Source: SIG471 sp045638565 (GTDB lineage: Bacteria; Bacillota; Clostridia; Oscillospirales; Butyricicoccaceae). From it: a DNA stretch of 8,646 bases. Positions within the stretch are counted from its first letter, which is position 1. The number at the start of each line of letters is the position of its first letter. Where the stretch lies: assembly GCA_045638565.1 (NCBI GenBank), contig JAZUBN010000039.1, positions 1 to 8,646 on the forward strand, read 5' to 3'. The notes under the pieces were generated by a model. It was not told where the DNA came from and did no database searches. It saw only the letters and a program-made list of their open reading frames with translations. The position numbers were made by a program, and so were the translations under genes. Of the stretch, positions 1 to 6,417 are shown in pieces.

Positions 1-71
1 TTGAAAGCGCCGATAGCATAACCGCCCTTATAAGCGTTTTTGAACATTTCTTTTGTAGTTACCAGTGGCAT
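1..71 (-). CDS. fba: Class II fructose-1,6-bisphosphate aldolase, N-terminal fragment
   Basis: Only the first 23 codons are inside the window; the gene continues past position 1. The minus-strand reading begins MPLVTTKEMF and continues through KGGYAIGAF, which I recognise as the conserved start of class II (zinc-dependent) fructose-bisphosphate aldolases. That enzyme reversibly splits fructose-1,6-bisphosphate into glyceraldehyde-3-phosphate and dihydroxyacetone phosphate in the cytoplasm. The ATG at 69-71 is preceded by an excellent ribosome site, GGAGGG at 78-83, with six bases between them, which fixes the start. The catalytic zinc ligands lie outside the window, so class and function rest on the N-terminus alone. 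The divergent neighbour makes the aldolase substrate, which supports the call. Confidence 0.88.
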   Translation of the reverse strand, partial: MPLVTTKEMFKNAYKGGYAIGAF

Positions 72-110
72 ATATATCCCTCCATAAAATAATTTTCATT
101 ATATATCTAT

Positions 111-139
111 ATTTTAGCAGATTAACGAGGATAAATCAA
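111..139 (-). promoter_or_regulatory. Predicted sigma-70/sigma-A promoter of fba
   Basis: Read on the minus strand there is a -35 box TTGATT (134-139), a 17-base spacer, and a -10 box TAAAAT (111-116, five of six matches). Transcription would start near 104, giving a leader of about 33 bases that contains the GGAGGG site. A perfect TATAAT at 98-103 lies closer to the gene but has no convincing -35 at the right distance, so I prefer the upstream pair. The -35 box overlaps the left arm of the inverted repeat at 135-142. Confidence 0.6.
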
Positions 140-169
140 CCACAATTATTGATTTTTCATCTGGTTGAT
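135..169. repeat. 8-bp inverted repeat between the fba and pfp promoters (possible shared operator)
   Basis: ATCAACCA at 135-142 is matched perfectly by its reverse complement TGGTTGAT at 162-169, with 19 bases between. The left arm overlaps the fba -35 box. The right arm sits in the pfp spacer, three bases before the pfp -10 box, and the pfp -35 box lies between the arms. That position suits a regulator acting on both divergent promoters. I do not recognise the half-site as that of a named regulator, and in AT-rich DNA an 8-bp match at this distance could arise by chance. Confidence 0.45.
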
Positions 170-177
170 GATATAAT
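149..177 (+). promoter_or_regulatory. Predicted sigma-A promoter of pfp
   Basis: A -35 box TTGATT (149-154, four of six matches) is followed after exactly 17 bases by a perfect -10 box TATAAT (172-177). Transcription would begin near 184, giving a leader of roughly 89 bases before the pfp start. The leader contains the dyad at 196-227. The strength of the -10 and the spacing fit a highly expressed glycolytic gene. Confidence 0.65.
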
Positions 178-195
178 ATTTTTATATATAAATTA

Positions 196-227
196 TTATG
201 GCTTGCAAACTCTTTTTCCTGCCATAA
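196..227. repeat. 7-bp inverted repeat in the pfp leader
   Basis: TTATGGC at 196-202 is repeated in inverted orientation as GCCATAA at 221-227, with 18 bases between. It lies about 12 to 44 bases downstream of the predicted pfp start of transcription. It could be an operator that blocks the advancing polymerase or a weak RNA hairpin. It is not a terminator: no T-run follows. No known element is recognised. Confidence 0.35.
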
Positions 228-272
228 ACAAGACTATTTTATGTAACAAATAATATTTTATTGAGGTGTATT

Positions 273-1514
273 ATGTTAAAAGGTGCTTGTATTTTCGGAC
301 AGTCCGGCGGTCCTACATCTGTAATCAACGCCAGCGCATTCGGCGTATTTGATGAAGCTATCAAGAATCCTAACATCACACGTGTTCTCGGCGCAGCTCA
401 CGGTATCAAGGGTGTTCTTAACGATCAGCTTTATGATATTTCCTTCGAAGCTCAGGGCGAGCTTGAAAGACTCCCTTACACACCATCTTCCGCTCTCGGC
501 TCCTGCCGCTATAAGCTTGCAGACCCAGACAAGGATGACACAGACTACAAGAGAATTCTTGAAATCTTCAAGAAGTATGATGTAAGATACTTCTTCTACA
601 ATGGCGGCAACGACTCCATGGATACTTGCAACAAGATTTCCAAGTATATGCAGAAGGTCGGCTATGAATGTAACGTTATCGGCGTTCCAAAGACAATCGA
701 CAACGACCTTTTCGGCACAGACCACTGCCCAGGCTTCGGCCCTGCTGCAAAGTACATCGCTACATCCTGTATGGAAGTTTATCAGGATGCACGTGTTTAT
801 GACACAGGCACAATCATCATCATGGAAATCATGGGCAGAAATGCAGGCTGGCTCACAGCTGCAGCTTCCATCGCAACTCATGCTGGTATGGGTCCTGACC
901 TCATCTATATGCCAGAATGTGAATTCGACCTTGACAAGGTTATCGAAGAAATCAGAGAAGTTTACAACCGCACAGGCAACTGCTTCGTAGCTGTTTCTGA
1001 AGGTGTTAAGGATAAGGACGGCGTATTTATCGCTGAATACGGCTCCAAGGATGGCGCTGTTGACGCATTCGGCCACAAGCAGATGGGCGGCGCAGGCGCA
1101 TTCATCGCTTCCGAAGTAAAGGCAAAGATCGGCGCAAAGACAAGAGCTATTGAACTTTCTCTCCTCCAGCGTTGTGCAGCTCACTGTGCATCCCAGACAG
1201 ACATCGACGAAACTGTTATGGCTGGCCGTATGGCTGTAAGATATGCAGCTGACGAAAACATGACAGACGTTATGGTTGCTTACGAAAGAAACGCAAAGTC
1301 TATGGAATATATGACAATGTTCAAGCCATTGCCACTTGCACAGGTTGCTAACACTGAAAAGAAGTTCCCTCTCGAATGGATCAATGAAAAGCATAACGGT
1401 ATCACAAGAGACTTCCTCCCATATGCTCTTCCACTCATCGAAGGCGAAACAAAGATCAAGTGGGAACATGGTGTTCCTCGCTTCGCTCGTCTTAACAAGG
1501 TTCTTGCTAAGTAA
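273..1514 (+). CDS. pfp: 6-phosphofructokinase, pyrophosphate-dependent type
   Basis: This 413-residue enzyme phosphorylates fructose-6-phosphate to fructose-1,6-bisphosphate in glycolysis. Family motifs are in order: GQSGGPT at residues 9-15, YNGGNDSMDT at 109-118, PKTIDND at 139-145 with the catalytic Asp143, MGRNAGW at 187-193, and SEGV at 242-245. ATP enzymes usually have Gly in GGDGS and in PGTIDND. Here Asp114 (GGNDS) and Lys140 (PKTIDND) are the residues known to favour pyrophosphate as donor. The donor is therefore inferred as PPi, and the step would be reversible. The start is ATG 273, because the ribosome site GAGGTG (263-268) lies just upstream; the in-frame TTG at 261 overlaps that site and is rejected. 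Codon use is strongly biased: TTA occurs at codon 2 and then TTA, CTA and TCA are absent for nearly 400 codons, as expected for high expression. It is divergent from fba. Confidence 0.95.
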   Translation: MLKGACIFGQSGGPTSVINASAFGVFDEAIKNPNITRVLGAAHGIKGVLNDQLYDISFEAQGELERLPYTPSSALGSCRYKLADPDKDDTDYKRILEIFKKYDVRYFFYNGGNDSMDTCNKISKYMQKVGYECNVIGVPKTIDNDLFGTDHCPGFGPAAKYIATSCMEVYQDARVYDTGTIIIMEIMGRNAGWLTAAASIATHAGMGPDLIYMPECEFDLDKVIEEIREVYNRTGNCFVAVSEGVKDKDGVFIAEYGSKDGAVDAFGHKQMGGAGAFIASEVKAKIGAKTRAIELSLLQRCAAHCASQTDIDETVMAGRMAVRYAADENMTDVMVAYERNAKSMEYMTMFKPLPLAQVANTEKKFPLEWINEKHNGITRDFLPYALPLIEGETKIKWEHGVPRFARLNKVLAK

Positions 1515-1527
1515 TACTTATTTTATA

Positions 1528-1562
1528 CCCCTGAGGCTTAATCTCCTCAGGGGTTTTATTTT
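1528..1562 (+). terminator. Rho-independent terminator of pfp
   Basis: A perfect 9-bp stem, CCCCTGAGG (1528-1536) with CCTCAGGGG (1545-1553), encloses an 8-base loop and is followed by TTTTATTTT (1554-1562). It begins 13 bases after the pfp stop codon and separates pfp from the trk operon. Confidence 0.93.
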
Positions 1563-1621
1563 CCATCAAATTGCATAAATTATTTATATCATTTTTTGCA
1601 TTATTGACTAACATATTTATC

Positions 1622-1650
1622 TGTACTTTTCAGTAAATGTGGTATATAAT
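1622..1650 (+). promoter_or_regulatory. Predicted promoter of the trkA-trkH operon
   Basis: A perfect -10 box TATAAT (1645-1650) has a weak -35 candidate TGTACT (1622-1627, three of six matches) 17 bases upstream. Transcription would begin near 1657, so the leader before trkA is only about 30 bases. That is too short to hold a riboswitch. The better-looking TTGACT at 1604-1609 has no -10 at a usable distance. Confidence 0.55.
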
Positions 1651-1687
1651 TACGCTGTATGATTATTTCTCTACTTAGGAGATTATT

Positions 1688-3070
1688 ATGGCAAAAACAA
1701 ATAACAATATGCGAATAGTCATAGCCGGCGGCGGTAAGGTTGGCATCACACTTATGCGCCATCTTTCGGCTGAAGGACATGATATCGTTGTTATCGATAA
1801 AAATAAAGACGTTCTTGAACATAAATTGTCAAGCTATGATGTAATGACTATCGCAGGCAACAGTGCTACTATCGGCACTCTTCGTGAAGCTAACATCGAG
1901 CAGGCAGACATTCTCATCACTGCAACAAGTGATGATGCCATCAACATCCTTTCCTGTCTGACTGCAAAAAGACTTAATCCAAAACTTCGTACAATAGCAC
2001 GTATCCGAAATCCTGAATATATCGAGCAGCTTTATCTTATGCGAGATGTGTTCGGCCTTTCACTCATTATAAATCCTGAACGTGATGCTGCCCGTGAAAT
2101 ATATCGTCTCATTCAGTTCCCTGAATTCCTTAAACACGAAACTTTCGCACGCGGCAGAGTCGAAATCGTTGAACTTAAACTGCGTGAAGGTGGTGCACTT
2201 GATGGCAAGCGTCTTATCGATCTTCCAAAGTTCCTCGGCAAGCTCAAGGTTCTCGTATGTGTTGTCGTACGTGATGGCAAGGCTTTTATTCCTACCGGTG
2301 CCACAACTCTTCTTGCCGGCGACAATATCTATGTAACAGCTCCTGTTACTGTTCTCACAGACTTCCTTAAAAAAGTCGGAGTAAATAAGCGCAAAATTAA
2401 AAATGTAATGCTTCTTGGCGGCAGCCGTGTGGGTTATTACCTTGCATCAATTCTTGCAAATACTGATATTCATGTAAAAGTAATCGAAAACGATAAAAAT
2501 CGTTGTCTGGAGCTTTATGAGCGTCTGCCAAAAGCTTCTGTCATCTGCGGCGATGCTTCCCTGCCTCAGGTTCTTGAAAGCGAAGGTATGCCGGAAATGG
2601 ATGCTGTTGTAACGCTTACCGGTCTTGACGAGCAGAATATCATAACTTCTCTCCATGCCAACTCAATAGGCGTTCCTCACGTAGTCACTAAGATAAATCG
2701 TCTTGATATGACAGGTATGCTTGAAAATATGGCTATCGGCAGTGTTGTAAGTCCAAAGGAACTTTGCTCCGAAAACGTTGTCCGATATGTACGTGGTGTT
2801 CAGAATCAGACAGGTGCTGCAAACACCCTGCACAAAATAGCTAACGGACGTGCCGAAGCTCTTGAATTCAACATTACCGATCAGGTAAATAACAGAAACA
2901 TTCCTCTCAGAGATATAAAACTTAAGAAAAATATTCTTCTCGCATGTATATTGCGCAACGGACGTGTATATATTCCTGATGGTAATTCAACATTCAACAC
3001 AGGTGACACCGCTATTATTGTCACAACACGCGAAGAGCCAATTCTTAAGTTCAACGATATTTTTGCATAG
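1688..3070 (+). CDS. trkA: Trk potassium uptake regulatory/NAD-binding protein TrkA
   Basis: This 460-residue cytoplasmic protein is the nucleotide-binding gating subunit that assembles on the inner face of the TrkH channel. It has the full duplicated layout of classical TrkA. RCK_N 1 begins near residue 8, with GGGKVG at 14-19 and an acidic Asp37 after the second strand, as in NAD-binding folds. RCK_C 1 covers about 155-230. RCK_N 2 begins near 238, with GGSRVG at 244-249. RCK_C 2 covers about 390-460. Single-domain KtrA proteins are half this size. RCK_C domains in Firmicutes can bind cyclic di-AMP, but this sequence alone does not show that. The start ATG has AGGAG (1677-1681) six bases upstream. 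An internal Met8 just before the first fold lacks a comparable site. trkH follows after 10 bases. Confidence 0.96.
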   Translation: MAKTNNNMRIVIAGGGKVGITLMRHLSAEGHDIVVIDKNKDVLEHKLSSYDVMTIAGNSATIGTLREANIEQADILITATSDDAINILSCLTAKRLNPKLRTIARIRNPEYIEQLYLMRDVFGLSLIINPERDAAREIYRLIQFPEFLKHETFARGRVEIVELKLREGGALDGKRLIDLPKFLGKLKVLVCVVVRDGKAFIPTGATTLLAGDNIYVTAPVTVLTDFLKKVGVNKRKIKNVMLLGGSRVGYYLASILANTDIHVKVIENDKNRCLELYERLPKASVICGDASLPQVLESEGMPEMDAVVTLTGLDEQNIITSLHANSIGVPHVVTKINRLDMTGMLENMAIGSVVSPKELCSENVVRYVRGVQNQTGAANTLHKIANGRAEALEFNITDQVNNRNIPLRDIKLKKNILLACILRNGRVYIPDGNSTFNTGDTAIIVTTREEPILKFNDIFA

Positions 3071-3073
3071 GTG
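3069..3073 (+). promoter_or_regulatory. trkH ribosome-binding site overlapping the trkA stop codon
   Basis: AGGTG at 3069-3073 uses the last two bases of the trkA TAG (3068-3070) and lies seven bases before the trkH ATG. This arrangement suggests that ribosomes finishing trkA help start trkH, keeping gating subunit and channel in balance. Confidence 0.7.
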
Positions 3074-3080
3074 AAATACA

Positions 3081-4538
3081 ATGAATGTTAAATATGTAAG
3101 TCGAATCATCGCCTTTGCTGTGTTGATCTCGTCGCTATTTATGATTGTTCCGTTGGGTATCGCCATTTTTGACGGACAGCCAGACAACAGCTTCTCTTAT
3201 TTTATAAGCATGGTCCTTATGCTTGGCTTCAGCATATGTATTCTGATTTTTACACGTAACCATTCCACAAATATATATGCTCAGGAAGGCTTTGCTGCAA
3301 CAGGCATTTCATGGATAGTTATCTCCCTTTTCGGAGCGCTTCCCTTCACCATCTCCGGAGAAATTCCTCATTTTGTCGATGCATTGTTTGAAATAGTTTC
3401 AGGCTTCACAACAACAGGCTCATCTATTCTTACAGATATTGAAGCACTCTCACGATGCCATCTTTACTGGCGAAGCTTCAGCCACTGGCTTGGTGGTATG
3501 GGTATGCTTGTATTTATTCTTGCAATCATCCCTCAGGCTAAGAAAAACGAAGGCGGCGGCATATATCTTATGCGCGCAGAAAGCCCTGGTCCCAGCGTAG
3601 GTAAGTTCACACCTCACATCAAGCACACTGCCCTTATTCTTTACGGTCTTTATGTATTGCTGACTGTCGTTTGTGTGGTATTTCTTCTCTTTGGCGGTCT
3701 TTCACTTTTCGACAGCCTGTGTATTGCTTTCGGTACAGCTGGCACCGGCGGCTTCGCCATACTTAATGACAGTATGGCTTCCTATAGCTCGTATATCCAG
3801 ATTGTTGTCACTGTCTTTATGTTCCTCTTCGGTATCAATTTTAATCTGTATTTTCTGATATTGCTCGGACAAATAAAGGATATCTTCAAAAACGAAGAAC
3901 TCAGGGCTTATTTAGCCATTTTCTTCGGCTCAATCATACTTATTACATTGAATATTTTTTCAATGTTCAGTTCTGTCGGCGAAGCAATTAAACATGCCTC
4001 TTTCCAGGTCAGCAGTATAATGACCACAACCGGTTTTGCATCTGTTGACTTTGAATTATGGCCTGCATTTTCCAAGGCAATACTCTTCCTCCTTATGTTT
4101 GTCGGTGCCTGCGCAGGCAGTACAGGCGGCGGTCTTAAGGTTGCACGTATTCTTCTGCTTGGTAAATCCATAATCAAGACAATCAGCAATGCTCTTCATC
4201 CAAGACGTATTTCTGTCATAAAGATGGACGGAAAAATTGTTGATGAAAATGTTGTAAACAGTACAAATGCCTATCTTGCCATTTACTGCATACTCATGAT
4301 GCTGAGTTTTACAATTATTTCCATTGATAATTATTCTTTGGGCACAAATCTTTCAGCTGTTGTGGCCTGCTTCAACAACATCGGTCCCGGTTTTGAAATG
4401 GTTGGTGCAACAGGAAACTACAGTAGTTTCAGCGTGCTTTCAAAACTTGTATTAACAGCTGATATGCTTCTCGGCAGACTTGAAATCTTCCCTCTGCTGA
4501 CACTTATCAGCCCTGACCTTTGGAGCAGAAAGAGATAA
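3081..4538 (+). CDS. trkH: Trk-type potassium channel/transporter membrane subunit TrkH
   Basis: This 485-residue polytopic membrane protein forms the potassium-conducting pore and matches the family length. Four pore loops carrying the selectivity-filter glycines are visible: SGFTTTGSS (residues 107-115), GTAGTGGFA (218-226), MTTTGFAS (314-321) and NNIGPGFE (432-439). The segment CAGSTGGGLKVAR at 344-356 matches the conserved gate-loop region, and GRLEIFPL at 465-472 is the typical C-terminal signature. Hydrophobic segments occur throughout, for example about 8-30, 38-57, 73-93, 135-151, 184-206, 238-262, 276-296, 331-346, 396-416 and 450-476. The gene follows trkA in the same operon and shares its promoter. 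It ends at the two-way terminator 4544-4577. Nothing appears truncated or frameshifted. Whether transport is coupled to protons or sodium cannot be told. Confidence 0.96.
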   Translation: MNVKYVSRIIAFAVLISSLFMIVPLGIAIFDGQPDNSFSYFISMVLMLGFSICILIFTRNHSTNIYAQEGFAATGISWIVISLFGALPFTISGEIPHFVDALFEIVSGFTTTGSSILTDIEALSRCHLYWRSFSHWLGGMGMLVFILAIIPQAKKNEGGGIYLMRAESPGPSVGKFTPHIKHTALILYGLYVLLTVVCVVFLLFGGLSLFDSLCIAFGTAGTGGFAILNDSMASYSSYIQIVVTVFMFLFGINFNLYFLILLGQIKDIFKNEELRAYLAIFFGSIILITLNIFSMFSSVGEAIKHASFQVSSIMTTTGFASVDFELWPAFSKAILFLLMFVGACAGSTGGGLKVARILLLGKSIIKTISNALHPRRISVIKMDGKIVDENVVNSTNAYLAIYCILMMLSFTIISIDNYSLGTNLSAVVACFNNIGPGFEMVGATGNYSSFSVLSKLVLTADMLLGRLEIFPLLTLISPDLWSRKR

Positions 4539-4577
4539 AAATTAAGCGTTATCTTCGTCAGATAACGCTTTTATTTT
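4538..4577. terminator. Bidirectional terminator between trkH and the FmdE-family gene
   Basis: AAGCGTTATC (4544-4553) pairs perfectly with GATAACGCTT (4561-4570); one further T-A pair narrows the loop to TCGTC. On the plus strand TTTTATTTT follows (4569-4577). On the minus strand the stem is followed by AATTTTTATC. It fills the 45-base gap between two convergent genes and can serve both. Confidence 0.9.
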
Positions 4578-4583
4578 ACTTAT

Positions 4584-5075
4584 TTATCTTGCACATTTAG
4601 GGCAGATTATTTTACCGTCTTTTTCTGTTTTGAAAAGATCAGAGAACTTTTCTCCGCAGTTTTCACACACTATAGTATTACCCATATTCTTTGCAGGAAT
4701 ATCAATGTGAGCCTTTTCAACTTTGCAGAGAGCCTTATAGTCGATTTCCATAAGCTTCTTTGCGAGTTCAGGCTTAGATTCTGCCTGCACTGAGGAAGTA
4801 TCGGCAATAATACGCACACCATCACCTGTGTCTGCCTTTACAAGTGTAATGGCAAATTTACCCATATTGTCTACAGCAAGATTTCCCTTGCCCATTGTAC
4901 AGCCTGTTGTGCACTGAATGCCATCGAGCATACAGTTTTTTGCTTCTGCAACGCAGTAAAGATTGTCTCCATATTTTGCATCGATAAGTTCGAGAGCATA
5001 TTTGCTGAGAAGATGCCCATTCGTCACGCCAGGGCAAAGATGACCATGGAATTTTACGATTTCTTCAAATGTCAT
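4584..5075 (-). CDS. FmdE-family metal-binding protein with C-terminal zinc ribbon
   Basis: This 163-residue soluble protein carries the FmdE domain, named for a protein linked to formylmethanofuran dehydrogenase in methanogens but widespread in bacteria without that enzyme. Visible signatures are HGHLCPG (residues 10-16), DGIQ (51-54) and TGCTMGKGN (57-65), whose His, Cys and Asp residues are the likely metal site. The C-terminus has a zinc ribbon with two CxxC pairs, Cys137/Cys140 and Cys158/Cys161, a common addition in this family. The biochemical role in non-methanogens is unsettled; association with molybdenum, tungsten or other metal metabolism is a family-level guess. The start has AGGAGG (5085-5090) nine bases upstream. 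The gene stands alone with its own promoter. The operon just upstream on the same strand encodes a nickel/peptide-type importer, which may or may not be related. Confidence 0.88.
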   Translation of the reverse strand: MTFEEIVKFHGHLCPGVTNGHLLSKYALELIDAKYGDNLYCVAEAKNCMLDGIQCTTGCTMGKGNLAVDNMGKFAITLVKADTGDGVRIIADTSSVQAESKPELAKKLMEIDYKALCKVEKAHIDIPAKNMGNTIVCENCGEKFSDLFKTEKDGKIICPKCAR

Positions 5076-5109
5076 TTTGATATTCCTCCTGATTATTTTA
5101 TCTATTTCA

Positions 5110-5138
5110 ACTATACCATCTTTTTGTGCAAAAGTAAA
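5110..5138 (-). promoter_or_regulatory. Predicted extended -10 promoter of the FmdE-family gene
   Basis: On the minus strand a -35 box TTTACT (5133-5138, four of six matches) is followed after 17 bases by TATAGT (5110-5115). A TGG immediately upstream of the -10 makes an extended -10 element. Transcription would begin near 5103, giving a leader of about 28 bases. The -35 box overlaps the last three stem bases and the T-tract of the proA terminator. Confidence 0.55.
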
Positions 5139-5167
5139 GCACTATCCGTTTTAATGGATAGTGCTTT
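5130..5167 (-). terminator. Rho-independent terminator after proA
   Basis: A perfect 12-bp stem is formed by AAAGCACTATCC (5136-5147) and GGATAGTGCTTT (5156-5167), with the 8-base loop between. Read on the minus strand it ends TTT-AC-TTTT, an acceptable T-tract. It starts four bases after the proA stop codon and closes the importer-proA operon. Confidence 0.88.
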
Positions 5168-5171
5168 TATT

Positions 5172-6416
5172 CTATCTCAATGTTCCTTTTCCGAAAAGGA
5201 AATACTTTTCCTGCATCATATGACGCATGCCGATAGGACCTGCACACGGATACTTCTGTGTACTTATGCCCATTTCACCACCAAGTCCGAAACCTATACC
5301 GTCTGTAAGACGTGTAGACGCATTATGTGTTACCACATTGGCTTCGACATTAGTCATAAAATACAAAGCATTTCCTTCATTATCCGTAATAATGCATTCA
5401 GTATGAGGTGTGCGGTATGTATTGATATGATCGACTGCCTCATATATATCAGATACTATTTTTACGGCTAAAAATGGAGCAAAATACTCTTCAGCCCAGT
5501 CCTTTTCGCAGGCTTTTTCAGCATTTACTATACTGCAGATCTGGTCACAACCCTTCAGGCTGATTCCCTTTTCCTGCAAAGTATTCAGCAATCTTACGGT
5601 ATTTTCAACAGGCCACTTTTCATGAATGAGAATAGTCTCTGTCGCGTTACATGCCAATGGACGAGGTACCTTACTGTTGACAACAATATTCACAGCCATT
5701 TCCATTTCTGCACTTTCATCTATAAAAATATGGCAGTTACCAGGTCCTGCACCGATTACAGGAATATTAGCATATTTTTTGATGTCAGCAAGTGATTGAT
5801 ATCCACCACGAACAATAACAAGATCAATAAATCTTTCCATCTGTACCAGTTCGTATGTGATTTCATGACCTGTTTCTTCAATAAGCGTGATGACATTTTC
5901 ATCAATTTCACACTCAGTACATGCCTTTTTCAGCACATTTACAATAGCTTTATCTGTATTTACAGCATTTCTGCTACCCTTGAATATCACTGCATTTGCC
6001 GTACGCATGCACAAGGCAACACTGTCGGTCACAACACTCGGACGTGCTTCATACACAGCAAGCACTACACCAAGAGGAATAAGCCTTTTCTCACGGACAA
6101 GACCATTCTTTTCTTCGCTGCGTTCAATTATGTTTCCAACAATATCACCAAGCTGTGCAGCTGCCTCAAAATATGCAGCCATATCCTGAATGTCTTTTTC
6201 CGAAATTGTCAGAATATTTATGCGTTTTCTTTCAAGATTTGCTTTTTCTGCAATTTCTCTGTCCGCCATATTTGCTTTGAGAATATCTTTTTCATATTCA
6301 CGCATAAGCTGAGCCATTTTCAAAAGGCATTCACTTCTTTTTTCTGCCGATACAAGCGAAAATACACGTGAAGCCTTTTTCGCCCTTGATATCTTGTCAA
6401 ACAATATGTCAGTCAT
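5172..6416 (-). CDS. proA: Glutamate-5-semialdehyde dehydrogenase (gamma-glutamyl phosphate reductase)
   Basis: This 414-residue cytoplasmic enzyme reduces gamma-glutamyl phosphate to glutamate-5-semialdehyde with NADPH, the second step of proline synthesis. Its length is typical for ProA. Recognisable segments are GVVLAVYEARPSVVTD (residues 117-131), VIFKGSRNA (143-151), DLVIVRGG (198-205), GPGNCHIFID (224-233), the catalytic-cysteine segment RPLACNATET (252-261, Cys256), HTECIITDN (338-346), and FGLGGEMGISTQK (376-388). The frame is open for 38 more codons upstream, but that stretch overlaps the ATPase gene. The ATG at 6414-6416 has GGAG (6426-6429) nine bases upstream, so it is chosen. It starts one base after the ATPase stop codon, implying co-transcription and coupled translation with the importer. 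No proB is in the window. A different aldehyde substrate cannot be excluded, but the catalytic motifs are intact. Confidence 0.93.
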   Translation of the reverse strand: MTDILFDKISRAKKASRVFSLVSAEKRSECLLKMAQLMREYEKDILKANMADREIAEKANLERKRINILTISEKDIQDMAAYFEAAAQLGDIVGNIIERSEEKNGLVREKRLIPLGVVLAVYEARPSVVTDSVALCMRTANAVIFKGSRNAVNTDKAIVNVLKKACTECEIDENVITLIEETGHEITYELVQMERFIDLVIVRGGYQSLADIKKYANIPVIGAGPGNCHIFIDESAEMEMAVNIVVNSKVPRPLACNATETILIHEKWPVENTVRLLNTLQEKGISLKGCDQICSIVNAEKACEKDWAEEYFAPFLAVKIVSDIYEAVDHINTYRTPHTECIITDNEGNALYFMTNVEANVVTHNASTRLTDGIGFGLGGEMGISTQKYPCAGPIGMRHMMQEKYFLFGKGTLR

Positions 6417-6417
6417 A

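Noticed and set aside
65..253. Plus-strand open frame of 62 codons in the fba-pfp gap
   Set aside because: It starts inside the fba gene, has no ribosome site, has an AT-driven composition, and runs through both promoters and dyads.
261..272. In-frame TTG start four codons upstream of pfp
   Set aside because: It overlaps the GAGGTG ribosome site at 263-268, and ATG 273 begins the conserved family N-terminus.
276..1469. Minus-strand open frame of 397 codons opposite pfp
   Set aside because: It is explained by codon avoidance in pfp; its Cys/Val/Ser-rich translation resembles no protein family, and no ribosome site was found.
1604..1609. TTGACT as the trkA -35 box
   Set aside because: The only good -10 (1645-1650) is 35 bases away, too far for a sigma-A promoter.
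1651..1687. Possible cyclic di-AMP riboswitch before trkA
   Set aside because: The predicted leader is about 30 bases, far too short for that riboswitch, and no terminator-like hairpin lies between promoter and gene.
3908..4189. Minus-strand open frame of 93 codons opposite trkH
   Set aside because: It is antisense to pore-loop coding sequence with no ribosome site or domain; trkH is intact here.
5796..6371. Plus-strand open frame of 191 codons opposite proA
   Set aside because: It is in the shadow of an intact, recognised gene and has no family motif; its translation is rich in Phe, Cys, Ile and Asn, as expected for antisense of this gene.
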